From Macrosoma leucophasiata (lineage: Eukaryota > Arthropoda > Insecta > Lepidoptera > Hedylidae), in contig JAWQUS010000003.1 in NCBI GenBank assembly GCA_036365455.1, forward strand, positions 4,856,001-4,920,000: a stretch of DNA of 64,000 bases, read 5' to 3'. Shown piece by piece: positions 52,501 to 60,437 of this stretch (positions are counted from its first letter, which is position 1; every line of letters begins with the position of its first letter). The notes beneath the pieces are model-generated. The model was given only the letters and a program-made list of their open reading frames with translations, was not told the DNA's origin and searched no databases. The translations under genes and the position numbers were made by a program.

Positions 52501-55500
52501 TGCATAAAAGAGTAAATAAATAAATACTCCGTAAAAATACGACGGTCTTAACAGACTTTATATGTTCTTAACTCAAAATGATAAACATTAAATAATAAGT
52601 AAATTTAAAATGAGGTTAATTAAGTATCCAATTAACAAACGTTATTTCCTGCAGATTCTGGCCTGCATTACCGAATTTTAATTAAGTAGCTATATTTGTT
52701 TTGTTACGAGACTTTCAGAGTAACATCGTATAACTCGTAATTAATCCTAAGTAGAGAATTGAATTAAATAAAAGAAAGTAAAATGCATCTCTTGAATCAT
52801 ATGCAAAGTACAAAATTCTCCAAGCTCACATTACGTTCCAAGATGGAGACCACTGCGATAGGCTGCCACGCTTCGTTGCTAGTGCAAGACGCGCCGTCGA
52901 CCGAAACCGTACCCACTACTCACCTTTCATAGCCACCTGTACCGTACGCTAAATGGAAGTTAATCGGACCTTTTGTATTAATATTGCAATCATCATACAC
53001 TCCAGAACAATATTCGACACCGGGAGGGACCAGAACTGTGAACAATGACTGTTAAAAATTGGTTCAAGCTCTTTTCTATCGGTATGTCTAAAGATCAGCA
53101 AATACAGCACCACTGCCAAATCTCAAACAATAATCGTTTTTTGCTACATTTTCCTAATCAGAAGAAAGCAAAACTGCTATTTTAATTTTTAGTTAAGTCA
53201 CTTTATGAAATTTTTATTTGTTACAGTACTTTATAATGACTAAAGTAACTGATCCAGAATAGATAAAAATATTGATTACGTAACAAGGCCATATTCTAGG
53301 ATACCATGATGCTGACCCACTTTTTTCCACAAATAGTCACAATTATCATTGTATAAAGTAAAGTCACTGAGAGTAGGTAGGTACATTGAAAAATAGTTTA
53401 AAGAATCTTCATAATTTATGAGCGGAACCGAAACCTTAATTCAGAACAAATAAAACCTTTCACATAAATATAATCCTTAAATCTTGCACTCAACGATTGC
53501 AATGTCAATAACTTAGCACCTCTTACAGAGCCGATTAAAATTGAAGTCATATTAAAACCTGATGAAATTATCAAAGAAAGTGTGCATGCATAATTATATG
53601 TAAAATATGAAACCGATGGGCTCAATTGTCACGTTAAAGGCAATTCGGGACACCTTACATGTCGAAATTATTCAAGGGACCCGTGTAAAAGGGGAAACTC
53701 AAAAGAAACCGACCATAAACAAACTAATAAAATACTTTAAAATGCTTTTACCGTAAGGCGATTGCAATTTACCACGATTTACAAGGCGTGTAGTCATAAA
53801 ACGAAATGGTGATAAGAGAATTGAAGATAACATTTTACGAAGACGTGAAATCAGGGTGGCATCATTGAAGGCGACGTCCGTGTGGGTTCCATCTTCCTCT
53901 TACTTTCTCTAAAACTAAGTAGTGAAGTCCAGAAGCTAGATTAGAAAGATTTGATTATAATGGCTTTATTGATTATAGGCTTGTTAGAGGGGCTCGGTCA
54001 AATGGATCAATTCATTACAATTGACCACACACGACAGTACGGACGGATATTGTGATGAATTTCCGTCAGGGTATTAGATTAGAAGCTGTAATGGTATACA
54101 GAGAATCCATTTCTATGCGGCCATTTCAGGTTGATACAAGGTGTGACATTTATTTTCTGGGAACCCATCTTCGTAACCATATCTAGCGTAACTTCTTAGT
54201 AAGGTAAAGATACGGATGGCGTCTTGCACCTTAATATAAAAACATGGACACGAGACAATTTCTGACAAAGATACAGTATCTGTCTCGTGTGTACCACGTC
54301 TAGTCCCCGATGGGAGTAAAAAGAGAGAGCTGAGCACCTATTATCTCGGTTTGCAGTCAGCCTCTTCAATCATGTCGCCGATTCTGAAGACTCTTGAACC
54401 TATCTTCGGACATACTCAACCTTTGGTCAAAGTAGATTGTCTTAGTCTTCATGGGCCTCAGGCCTCTGCAATCATTTGCATTCGCATTGTAGGTATATTT
54501 CTTTTGTCACTCGCTCTTTCAACATTGTTTCCATATACTTTACCCTCTAGTCATTGTGTAGATATAGATATTCAGTTGCCATCAATGTTCCCTGTATGCT
54601 TGTTTACCACCGTCATGAAATGTGAAAATATAGTAAGGATCTCACTTCGACGTGTCACGTTAGTCGCTTACAGCCATGTTTACAACTCATTGGATTCAAA
54701 TTATAAAGAGGCTGTAATGATATTTCGGTGTACAATTTCCTTCCGACAAACATGTTTGACCCAGAAGAACACTTATTGGAATACCTAGATAACGGGTTTT
54801 ATTCCTAACTACCGTGTTGACCTCAAACGGTGATGCACACTATCGCCGTTTCGAAATGTGAATTACTGAAATAACACATTTTGAACATAAAAATGGATTA
54901 ATCAAATGTCTGTATTGCTTAACGGAGTTGTTGCTTTATAGCAATGTCTGCCTCAAATTTAACACGTAGGTCGAGAATACTCGATTCGAAACTATGTGAC
55001 ATTACTAAACATTTTCTTATTTATACGTATGAAATTACTAGTAACCTACTTCTAATTACTAAATAATTGCTTACACTGCTAAATGCATGGCGCATGCGCT
55101 ATTTTTAAGTTTTAAACAAGAATTTTCTTGCTATCAGATTGTAATAGTCATCCCACTGAAAACACTTTATTATGTTTTCTTACTTCCCCAATGAGTTTCA
55201 CCCTATACTATTTTTGTTCACGGAAACTATTGGCTTAATAAGGTCTCGCCTTGGCAACATTCAACATGAAAAGTTTTTTTGGAAATTGCATAATTATAAT
55301 ATTTACAATTGTACATTAATGTATTAATTTTTAGAGTAAATCCTTATATATGGATTTGCCTATTTTAACCCCCTAATTGAAAGTTGTTGGTTGATCAAAA
55401 ATCTGTAAACCATATTTTTTTCATTTGTCATAAGAAGTCCGTAATAGTATAGTTCAATTATTTATGCAAAAATACAAAATCAATCAGTATGAAATAGGAG

Positions 55501-56965
55501 CAATAACAGCTTTATTAGGACAACCGTTTAGTGATGCAGCAAAATCATTATTAAGTATTATATCATTGCTTATATAAGTGTCTTTCTCAATGAATAAGTG
55601 TATTATATTGTAGATTAGGTTATGATGGGGCTGACATATCCTTCAATGGACAAAAGCCACCAAATAAATTTAGATTAAAAAAAAATAGTATAGTTCTATA
55701 ATTTTTATGTTGATCTTAAGCATTCATCAAGTTTTTTCAAGCATTTTTAAGGTTGTTGAATGATGTCTTCTGAAAATCCTGAAATGTGTATTTCTATAGT
55801 TTAGAAGAAGAAAAAGTATATTAGGCAATTTTTTTAGACTACGCATACTTATTTAAATGTGTACCTAATCGACATAAGAACAAATTTTACCAAAATATTG
55901 GTGCTGGAGCTGGATGGAGCTGGATAGTACCTATTAATCGGAATATTTTTTGGCGACTGCTAGCAAGAATCTTGTCAATAAGTACAGAGCGTCAAGGCTG
56001 AAGCTGACAATCACCAGTTTTTGCTGATGACTAATTTCTATCTATTGTATAGATATCTATCACTAAAGTTGTACGAATTCTGAGATGTTGTTTGTAATAA
56101 AAAACATAATTAGGAAACCTAAACAAAAAAAAAGCTAAGTGCGAAACGGCCTAAACGAAAGCCACCATTTTATAGAATATAACTATGTATGATTGGTAAA
56201 TTTCCTATATAGGTAATACATACATTATCTATCTTATATATCTATCTTACATACATTATCTATCTTATATAAAAATCTGCTGTTCGTTAGTCTCGCTAAA
56301 ACTCGAGAACAGGTGGACCAATTTGGCTAATTTTGGTTTTGAATGATCTCATTTGATGAAATATAACGAGCTGTTTTTTGCATTCCAGGACGAAGTCCAG
56401 CATAGGCGTGAGTGCGGATAGCAAGGAGCCTGCGCCTGCGCCCTCTCCCGCCGACTCTGGAGTGTCAGAATTGGAGCGGGATCAACATGACTATAGGTAA
56501 GCAGTAGACTTAAAAATAGGTTCCACTCATAAACCCCACACATAAGTATAAACCTGTATCGTGGGTAATGATGTGCCGTGCCCGGGAACGTTCCCGCGAA
56601 CGTTCCCCAGGTGGGAATATAGGGGAACATTGTTTATAAAGATTGTAAAATACTTCCATCATTATTTTACACTTGCCACCTCAGATTTAAACAACATGTT
56701 TGTATTTGTACAAACTTATACTACTTTTGTAGGTATATCAGTTGGTACTTCGTCACATTTTGTTAGATGGCGTGCAAATTTTGGTGTATTTTTAAATTTG
56801 TAGACTAATATACAAAAGCAACAAAATTTGCACGCCATCTAACAAAATGTGACGAAGTACCAACCGTTATCAAACATTTTGTTTAAATCTGAGGTGGCAA
56901 GTGTAAAATAACAATGGAAGCATTTTGCAATCTTTTTAATCCTGGGTACCTACCGTTGTACCTAC

Positions 56966-57026
<61 letters not shown>

Positions 57027-59342
57027 TTCTACCGTTGGTAAAGCTCCAGTGAATGAGCTCGCGGGCGGAGGCACCACCGCATTAACTAATGTAGGTACTT
57101 ACCGCTAAATGGTGGTGTTTAGCACTGTCGTGTTCCGGTTAGGTTGTAATGTACGGCCCTGTAATCTCCGGCACAGAGCCATTATACCTTAGGCCTCAGG
57201 AGTGCAACGCATCAATATTGAAATCTCTGGTTTCATGTACTTAGATGTTTGTAGGCTTTAGTTTTACTTACCATTAATATAGGCTGTACGCGTATCTGCT
57301 TCTTCATGAGAGTAAAAAAAGGAGTGGGGCTGAATACAATTTTTTTTGCTATACTTTATAAATGCATGACATCAAACCAATAACAATCTTCACAAAATAT
57401 ATGCACAAACTAATTTACTATCAAATAATTTCAGTTCAACGGACCGTCTCCGGAGTCACGAAGTCCGCTTACGAGCCCCCCGCCTCATGTTACAAACGTA
57501 CGGAGGGAGATCCAGAGACGAGAGAGACGCAGAGTTGGCCCGAGTGAGGAGAGACAGGGCTCTCTTGAGGCAGAGACTGGAGGACACCGAATGGAGTCTC
57601 TGTCAGAGAGCCGGGGAGATCGCTTTGCTCAAGACTCAGTTAAAGGAAGCACAGGTGAGTTAAGTATTTTAAAAAATCAGAAAAAATCGCATTTTGGATC
57701 GAGTTCAGTCCCCTTCTGAACTTCAACGGAAGAATAAAAAGATATCAATAACCTGATTTACCTCTAATAATATTAAAAGGGAATAACACAACTGTAGAAA
57801 GCTAAAAGGCAAGTGTATAGGAGCATATACTTAAAAGTGCAAATCCGGGGACGAACGAGACTCAGTAGGTACTTAACCCAAGTTAGAAGGCCTAGATTTC
57901 TCTTGAGGCAAAGACTTGCGAACATCCAATGTAGCCTCTGTTGGAGAGCCGCAGAGATTGCCTTGCTCAAGACTCAGTTGAAGAAAGTTGAGGTGAGATA
58001 TTACTGATAGTATGCTAATATTAGAAACAAAATCGTGTATCAAAGATTTTGAGGATAAGAATTCTAGGTATCGTCTTCACTGTATCTTAGAAGGCGACAT
58101 AAAACTACAAAGGTATTATTTTAAAGATGTTCTAAGATTGAGAGAATAAACAAAAATTTGAAATGCTTGATTTATCTGCGACAATTGTCGAAGACAGTCT
58201 TTTAACTCAAGTAAGCAAGCATAAAAAAGTAGAAAATTAATATATTCATTTCTCGACTAAAAAGCGGAGAGCTGGAGTGGTCGTATCGTACAAGAGTTTT
58301 TTATCTAACATTCTACATTCGGAGCGCAATGTGAACTAGATCTATGTACCTACCTACCCACTTCAAAGTATATCAAGTCATTTAAAACAGCATAAACTTG
58401 TCGACACTGAATGGTTCTAAGACTTAATCTTCAAGGTCAAACATACGGAGGGTGACCCATGGACGAGAGAGACGCAAAGATGGTCCGATACCCCAACATT
58501 TTTAGAATTACTGGTTTGGCATACAATATGCAAATAATAACATGGTTTTAGTGCCGTTATTTAAAGAAGTCAGAAATACGAAGAGTGTCGTCACTACACC
58601 AATACATTTTCTCTTATTCAATTTTTCTCTTTAATTCCAGAATGAACAAACAGCCAAAGGCCACGAATATCTCACACTGAAAGCCGATTGTCGCCAGTTG
58701 AGGGAAGCACTGGACAAGAAAGAAAAAGAAATAATGAGGTTGCGAGCTGAATCGGAAGAAAAAGAGAAATCCGTCAAAAGACTACAGACTGAGGTCGACA
58801 GATTGACAACCGATCTAATGGAGAGCGTAGCTGATCTATCAAAGACGAAGGAAGGCAGCAAAAATGAAATAGAGAGACTAAAGACCGAGCTAAAGGAACT
58901 TAGACAAGAACTTTCCGACGTGTCTCTCAGCGGTTACGAAGGCATCGAATGCGGCAGAACTATGAGAGGGATTTACGACGTCTGCAAAACAAATGAATAC
59001 CATTGGACCTCAAGCGACAGCGCCCTCGAAGATGCAGAGGTCCAAAGACTCAACGGTGAACTCCCAGATCCTTGCAGCGATCCCTGTCCAGCCAGTGCAA
59101 TGGTAGAAAGGCTAAAATGCGAGTTGGAAACGAAAGAAACGCAATTCAACAACGAAAGAAGGAAGTGGTCCGAGGAGAAGGACAAAGTGTTGAGATACCA
59201 GAAACAGTTACAGCTGAATTACGTACAAATGTTCAAGAGATCGCGTACCCTGGAAGCCGAAGTAGACGGTCTGAGGCTAGAACTCGAACTCTGCAAAAAC
59301 ACAAAGAACCTAAACAAACACGGCAAAACCATAGAATTGTAA
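34405..59342 (+). CDS. Lzts: LZTS/FEZ1-family leucine-zipper protein, 3' part of gene (5 exons)
   Basis: Joined exons 34405-34531, 35488-35605, 56389-56496, 57435-57654 and 58641-59342 give one open frame of 424 residues plus stop. Every junction is GT-AG and phase-consistent, which is strong internal proof. The first exon carries VIRPIAFKPLG, matching the conserved IRPTAFKP/VRPTAFKP box of vertebrate LZTS1/2. The fourth has EWSLCQRAGEIALLKTQLKE, close to the WEVCQKSGEISLLKQQLKES signature of the family. The last has EKDKVLRYQKQLQLNYVQMF, matching EKEQVIRYQKQLQHNYIQMY. About 300 C-terminal residues are heptad-rich, charged coiled coil (Fez1 domain). Vertebrate members are cytoplasmic/postsynaptic scaffolds that affect microtubules, beta-catenin export or Shank binding; function in insects is not inferred here. 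The chain ends in TIEL, reminiscent of the vertebrate ATEI PDZ ligand but with Ile at position -2. Upstream exons with the start codon are not identified. N4BP3 is a related alternative name. Confidence 0.88.
34690..34805 (+). mobile_element. Non-LTR 3' fragment in LZTS intron A-B
   Basis: GGAGGGCACGTTAAGCCGTC, GGTCCCGATTGCTATCGATA and AACCTTGTCGGAGGCCTTAT match 27180-27270 inverted. Confidence 0.7.
35037..35203 (-). mobile_element. Metulj-type SINE, 5'-truncated
   Basis: Poly(T), ATGTAATAAAAGTGGCAAAG to GCCGGAAATTACAGGGCC, in LZTS intron A-B beside the 26-bp hairpin. Confidence 0.85.
35246..35302. repeat. Perfect 26-bp hairpin in LZTS intron A-B
   Basis: Left arm 35246-35271 (AGGGTGGCGCTGGGAAACTG...) is the exact reverse complement of 35277-35302, with a 5-base loop AATGG. 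It lies ~185 bases upstream of exon B. Confidence 0.9.
35488..35605 (+). CDS. Lzts: LZTS-family gene, exon B (low-complexity linker)
   Basis: This 118-nt exon is bounded by GGCAG acceptor and GTGAGT donor. It takes up the single base left by exon A (AGT, Ser) and leaves two. It encodes a Ser/Pro/Ala/His-rich linker beginning SSSDVREARWCGSP, as expected between the N-terminal box and the coiled coil of this family. The acceptor has a weak pyrimidine tract, so a slightly later acceptor is possible, but this one keeps the frame into exon C. A TGA lies just at the donor, so skipping of this splice would truncate the protein. Confidence 0.72.
35738..35945 (+). mobile_element. Metulj-type SINE, old and rearranged
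   Basis: GTGACGGAGCTAGGCACTAG, CTTAGACCTCAGGAGTTGCA and GTACGCTTGTTTGACAG in order; one segment is duplicated. Confidence 0.6.
35963..36097. mobile_element. 135-bp foldback element
   Basis: Inverted arms of ~37 bp (GGGCCGTAACTCACTAGGAC and GGGCCCTAACTCACTAGGAC inverted) surround a ~60-bp spacer. It lies in intron 2 of the LZTS gene. MITE-like. Confidence 0.65.
36908..37136 (+). mobile_element. Metulj-type SINE, 3'-diverged
   Basis: ATTGGTGGTAGAGTTCCTGT, CAGCACTATCGTGTTCCGGT, CTTCATTTTGACCTCTGG. Confidence 0.75.
38172..38402 (+). mobile_element. Metulj-type SINE, 5'-truncated
   Basis: ATTACCTAATACTTGCTGCT through GCATGCTCGTTTGCCCC to TTTACATAAAA. Confidence 0.85.
38448..38483. repeat. Perfect 15-bp hairpin
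   Basis: AATCGGTTTAGTGGT and ACCACTAAACCGATT with a 6-base loop, in LZTS intron 2, right after a Metulj-type SINE. Confidence 0.85.
39134..39379 (-). mobile_element. Metulj-type SINE
   Basis: Poly(T), TTATGGAAGTGGCAAACAAG to GGAACTTTACCACTAGTGAA. Confidence 0.85.
41152..41349 (+). repeat. LINE-tail repeat (CTAGCTGTTGTCCGCGG)
   Basis: CTAGCTGTTGTCCGCGGCTT, AATTTCATTAAAATCGGTTC, then CAGACAGACAGAGTTACTTT and ATAATATTAGTAGGGAT. Confidence 0.75.
41350..41373. repeat. (AT)n tract
   Basis: Short AT microsatellite at the tail of the LINE-like repeat at 41152. Confidence 0.85.
41788..42080 (+). mobile_element. Metulj-type SINE, full length and close to consensus
   Basis: ATTACTGGTGGTAGAGCTCC to an A10 tail at 42071-42080. 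One of the best-preserved copies in the window. Confidence 0.93.
42562..42637 (+). tRNA. tRNA-like gene, isotype uncertain (possible pseudogene)
   Basis: The ends GACTTCAG and CTGAAGTC form a perfect 8-bp acceptor-like stem. A D arm (GCTC...GAGC, with AATTGG), a T arm (CGAG-TTCGAGT-CTCG) and both internal promoter boxes are present. An oligo-T run (TTTTT) follows at 42641. The anticodon arm has a 4-5 bp stem and an expanded 9-base loop ACTAGATTC; the central AGA would be serine, yet no long variable arm exists. This suggests a tRNA pseudogene or a SINE head rather than a decoding tRNA. Confidence 0.45.
44257..44400 (-). mobile_element. Diverged fragment of the tRNA-derived SINE family
   Basis: Contains GAAGGGATGCAGAGGTATAT, ATGCATGCAT and TTGCCATCTCCGGGCTCATT, matching the tail and middle of the copy at 50911 in the same orientation. 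Confidence 0.6.
44613..44703 (+). mobile_element. 3' fragment of the second tRNA-headed SINE family
   Basis: GCCTACAGATATTTGTTTCG, TGTTTGTGTATGTGTTGTG and GGCACCCACGAC match the tail of the copy at 30601; the head is missing. Confidence 0.7.
45551..45775 (+). promoter_or_regulatory. CpG-rich island in LZTS intron 2, possible alternative promoter/first exon
   Basis: GCGGCGGCACGCGCCCAGAC and GCGGCGCGCACGGCGCGTGT stand out in AT-rich intron. Two GTGAGT donors follow (about 45700 and 45771). No repeat is recognisable. No transcript evidence is available from sequence alone. Confidence 0.25.
46150..46220 (-). other. tRNA-like sequence with pol III B box
   Basis: Read on the - strand it has GCTTTACCAGTAAGC (D-arm-like), a stable GCCCCTTCGGAGGGGC hairpin and GAGGTTCGATCCC (B box), then GAAGTCAAATTTT. 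The acceptor does not pair. It shares the GAAGTCAAATTTT end with the tRNA-like gene at 42562. Confidence 0.4.
46622..46845 (-). mobile_element. Metulj-type SINE, 5'-truncated
   Basis: Poly(T), ATGTAATGTAAGTGGCAAAC to AACACTACCATTTAACGGCA. Confidence 0.88.
46840..46936 (+). mobile_element. Two short Metulj-type 3' ends in tandem
   Basis: GCATGATTGTTTGTCACTTC with an A9 tail (46840-46880) and then CATCAATATGAACTGTTTGT with A6 (46888-46936). Confidence 0.65.
47227..47575. mobile_element. 349-bp MITE-like element (AAGGCGCGGG ends)
   Basis: Ends AAGGCGCGGGTCTACCGCAG and, inverted, AAGGCGCGGGCCCATCGCGA with further matching GCGTGTATTAA inside. An internal hairpin (CACTGCAATA / TATTGCAGTG) is present. 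Target duplication unclear. Confidence 0.6.
47633..47900 (+). mobile_element. Metulj-type SINE, diverged
   Basis: TTTACTGGTGGCAGAGTTCC to CATCAACGTGAACTGCACAC; begins ~58 bases after a MITE-like element. Confidence 0.8.
48597..48720 (+). mobile_element. Metulj-type SINE, internal fragment
   Basis: ATAATCTGCCGCCAAATGGT, TTCAGCACTATTGTGTACCG, CAACTTAGACCTCAGG. Confidence 0.7.
48812..49045 (+). repeat. LINE-tail repeat (CTAGCTGACCCGGC)
   Basis: CTAGCTGACCCGGCAAAACT to AAATCGGTAAAGCCGTTCTC and GAGTTTTAGCGAGACTAACG. Confidence 0.65.
49110..49908 (+). repeat. Interspersed repeat split by the 538-bp TIR element
   Basis: Host sequence 49110-49241 and 49780-49908 matches 26860-27365, ending TTAAATAAAGATCTTTAAAC. 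Confidence 0.75.
49242..49779. mobile_element. 538-bp terminal-inverted-repeat element (GGGTCTTGGGGCGTTTCGG family)
   Basis: The ends are perfect 55-bp inverted repeats starting GGGTCTTGGGGCGTTTCGGT. They are flanked by TACTAGTTT at 49233-49241 and 49780-49788, an apparent 9-bp target duplication. Each terminal repeat is itself a hairpin (GGCGTTTCGGTCCGC pairing with GCGGACCGAAACGCC). The motif CGGTCC/GGACCG recurs about eight times inside. No coding sequence is present. A 9-bp duplication with long termini suggests a Mutator- or Merlin-type non-autonomous element, but the superfamily is inferred. Confidence 0.75.
50842..51417 (-). mobile_element. Metulj-type SINE split by the nested tRNA-derived SINE
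   Basis: Host sequence 50842-50910 and 51230-51417: poly(T), AAACAAGCAACTTACGTGGA, ATGCAGTCTATAG, then after the insert ACATCTACAAATCTGCAGTC to CACTCCACCAGCAGTA. Confidence 0.85.
50911..51229 (-). mobile_element. tRNA-derived SINE nested in a Metulj-type SINE
   Basis: On the - strand the head reads CCTCGGTAGCCTAGTGGTAG (A box) and GGGTTCGATTCCC (B box). The body contains CCCGGAGATG and the tail CCTTCGGGGATTACAGGCG. It is flanked by 11-bp duplications GCAGTCTATAG (50900-50910, 51230-51240) that belong to the interrupted host SINE. Confidence 0.88.
51485..51675 (+). repeat. LINE-tail repeat (CTAGCTGTTGCCCGCGG)
   Basis: Same family as 41152-41349, ending ATAATATTAGTAGGGAAG. Confidence 0.75.
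52216..52393 (+). repeat. LINE-tail repeat (CTAGTTGACCCGGC)
   Basis: Same family as 48812-49045 (CCAAATCGGTAAGGCCGTTC, GAGTTTTAGTGAGACTT). Confidence 0.65.
54440..54622 (+). mobile_element. Highly diverged Metulj-type SINE
   Basis: CTTCATGGGCCTCAGGCCTC and TTGCCATCAATGTTCCCTGT with TGCTTGTTTACCACC. This repeat explains part of the 145-codon open frame 54351-54788. Confidence 0.45.
56272..56345 (-). repeat. LINE-tail repeat fragment
   Basis: CTGTTCGTTAGTCTCGCTAA and CTCGAGAACAGGTGGACCAA: inverted end of the 48812 family, ~45 bases before LZTS exon C. Confidence 0.65.
56389..56496 (+). CDS. Lzts: LZTS-family gene, exon C (Ser/Pro linker)
   Basis: This 108-nt exon has acceptor TTTTTTGCATTCCAG and donor GTAAGC. 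It joins in frame at both sides (two bases in, two out). It encodes a TKSSIGVSAD segment, then a Pro/Ala-rich stretch, then DSGVSELERDQHDY. Vertebrate LZTS proteins have a comparable KSTGSLGG region before the coiled coil. Intron B-C is about 20.8 kb. Confidence 0.82.
56638..56935. mobile_element. Long foldback element in LZTS intron C-D
   Basis: Inverted arms of about 115-150 bp. The inner 43 bp (56741-56783 and 56822-56864, starting GTTGGTACTTCGTCACATTT) are identical, with a 38-base spacer. The outer arms pair as TTTTACACTTGCCACCTC on both sides. The left arm has ~35 extra bases. Confidence 0.75.
56968..57022. repeat. (CA)n microsatellite
   Basis: About 27 uninterrupted CA units in LZTS intron C-D, abutting the SINE at 57031. 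Confidence 0.97.
57031..57319 (+). mobile_element. Metulj-type SINE in LZTS intron C-D
   Basis: CTACCGTTGGTAAAGCTCCA, CTCGCGGGCGGAGGCACCAC to GTACGCGTATCTGCTTC and an A7 tail. Confidence 0.85.
57435..57654 (+). CDS. Lzts: LZTS-family gene, exon D (coiled coil with WxxCQxxGEIxLLK signature)
   Basis: This 220-nt exon (acceptor ATAATTTCAG, donor GTGAGT) ends in phase 0. It is arginine-rich and then becomes the family's diagnostic coiled-coil block, with TEWSLCQRAGEIALLKTQLK near its end. A Metulj-type SINE ends about 115 bases upstream. Two degenerate partial copies of this exon lie in the following intron. Confidence 0.9.
57838..57992 (+). pseudogene. Degenerate duplicate of LZTS exon D
   Basis: The sequence repeats the second half of exon D 185-340 bases downstream: it encodes FLLRQRLANIQCSLCWRAAE followed by IALLKTQLKKVE and then a GTGAGA donor in the same phase 0. 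The frame is open through the whole duplicated part and 57813-58007 is open overall. The 5' portion has diverged and no acceptor with the correct phase is evident, so a dead duplicate is more likely than a working alternative exon. Confidence 0.75.
58436..58493 (+). pseudogene. Second degenerate duplicate (5' part of LZTS exon D)
   Basis: The stretch with ACATACGGAGGGTGACCC and GACGAGAGAGACGCAAAGAT matches exon D bases ACGTACGGAGGGAGATCC and GACGAGAGAGACGCAGAGTT. Just before it (58398-58420) is a short match to the GACACCGAATGGAGTCT part of exon D. The piece is short, interrupted by stops and lacks splice sites. Confidence 0.6.
58641..59342 (+). CDS. Lzts: LZTS-family gene, last coding exon (C-terminal coiled coil)
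   Basis: Acceptor TTTAATTCCAG is followed directly by phase-0 codons NEQTAKGHEY. The exon runs 233 codons to TAA. Residues about 15-95 and 150-225 of the exon are Lys/Glu/Leu-rich heptads; between them is a non-helical acidic/Cys-containing loop (about residues 96-150 with DPCSDPCP). The RYQKQLQLNYVQMF block is the most conserved family motif. The chain ends in HGKTIEL. Reading starts at the acceptor; there is no initiator Met at its head. Confidence 0.92.
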   Translation, partial: NEQTAKGHEYLTLKADCRQLREALDKKEKEIMRLRAESEEKEKSVKRLQTEVDRLTTDLMESVADLSKTKEGSKNEIERLKTELKELRQELSDVSLSGYEGIECGRTMRGIYDVCKTNEYHWTSSDSALEDAEVQRLNGELPDPCSDPCPASAMVERLKCELETKETQFNNERRKWSEEKDKVLRYQKQLQLNYVQMFKRSRTLEAEVDGLRLELELCKNTKNLNKHGKTIEL

Positions 59343-59398
59343 TTACACTACCAAATTCTGTAGAGTTTAATATTTATTAAGAAGGCGATGCTTTTGTA

Positions 59399-59711
59399 AA
59401 TAAATTAGCGTAATGAGATCCTCTTGCCTTAACTTTAGACGTCAGTTTATTTCAACTTGCTGTTATTGATAAGTTCGTTCGAAATAATACTCTACTGGCA
59501 ATTGACAATATTAAATGTTAAATTATTGTACATTCACTAGATAGTGTAAGCATAGATATTATATACAAAATATCTACTATTTTACAAGGAATATTTTCAA
59601 GTTATTGTAGATACATCAATAAAATATTTTTAAATTTACGAATTGTTTTTTATGGAAATGAAACTCTTTTTCGGTGCAATGTGTTTATTTCAAACGCACT
59701 TGTATAATAAA
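59399..59711 (+). terminator. Poly(A) signals of the LZTS-family gene
   Basis: Three AATAAA hexamers follow the stop codon: 59399-59404 (57 bases after it), 59619-59624 and 59706-59711. The middle one, in an AT-rich tract, is the most typical. Which is used cannot be told from sequence. Confidence 0.5.
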
Positions 59712-59987
59712 GCTATGCTTATGAGATCAAAGTTCGTGCCAAACGAGCATACAAGCAAGCATAAACAAACAATATGAGCGAACATTTTATAAATTGAAAA
59801 TCTTCAGGTTCCTGAAGTTTTTCTTGAGATATTCCCGATACCTACTTTAAGAAAAACAATTTTTGGACACAACACTAACGTACAATATCAGTAATAGGTA
59901 CATCGACATTCGTTTTACAGATTTTCAAGTCTTACTTATTTTTTATTACTCGCAACGTCTCCTTTACCTCGAAAAGGTCTTATGGCC

Positions 59988-60300
59988 TTTAACTGCTTCA
60001 GTGGTAGCAGGCCACTACTATTACGCTGGACGTCCTGGGTTCGCTTTCCGGGTCGGAGGCTATCAGAGATAACGGTTTAAAATCCTTTATCTCTGGTTCT
60101 ATTGGGATTTTTCAATTATCTGGAAGTTTCCGAGAACCTCGGAGTTAGGTAATGTGCCCGGAGATGGCAACAGGTTCGCCACCTGTTACATGGGCCAAAA
60201 ACGTAACCGGCGAATTGTGGGTGTTTGCATGCATGCTTGAATGCATGTATTTACCTCTGCCTACCCCTTCGGGGATTACAGGCGTGAAGTTACGTTTTTT
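59988..60300 (+). mobile_element. tRNA-derived SINE between the LZTS and Ir25a 3' ends
   Basis: Same family as 50911-51229: head with CTTCAGTGGTAGCAGGC and a mutated B box (GGGTTCGCTTTCC), shared middle (CCCGGAGATGGCAACAGG) and 3' end GGGATTACAGGCGTGAAGTT. The open frames inside are by-products. Confidence 0.85.
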
Positions 60301-60437
60301 AATACAACTGTGGAATGTTATCTTCAGAACCATCCTAATCGCCAATTTAAATAGACACTAGGAAAATCTTCTTGCACATTTCCTAGTACCTGTTTAAAAT
60401 AATTTTACTTTACCGGTATGAATAATTGTATTTTCAC

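Larger units (their letters stand above)
35606..56388 (+). other. LZTS intron 2 (about 20.8 kb)
   Basis: Bounded by GTGAGT and TTCCAG. Apart from the elements listed separately, the stretches 37137-38171, 39380-41151, 42714-44256, 44704-46149, 47901-48596, 50220-50840 and 52394-56271 hold no supported gene. The 50220-50560 part contains decayed LINE-tail sequence. 43600-44040 is GC-richer and ends in the hAT-like terminus GTCCGCCACTG (44028-44038). Confidence 0.7.

Noticed and set aside
52800..53100. GC-richer patch with a - strand GTGAGT after CAGGTGGCTATGAAAG
   Set aside because: Only a donor-like site; no acceptor, frame or homology.
54351..54788. 145-codon open frame, the longest outside the LZTS gene
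   Set aside because: No family motif, and its middle overlaps a decayed SINE 3' end.
56560..56640. Palindromic GGGAACGTTCCCGCGAACG segment as a promoter
   Set aside because: Short imperfect palindrome just downstream of exon C with no supporting signal.
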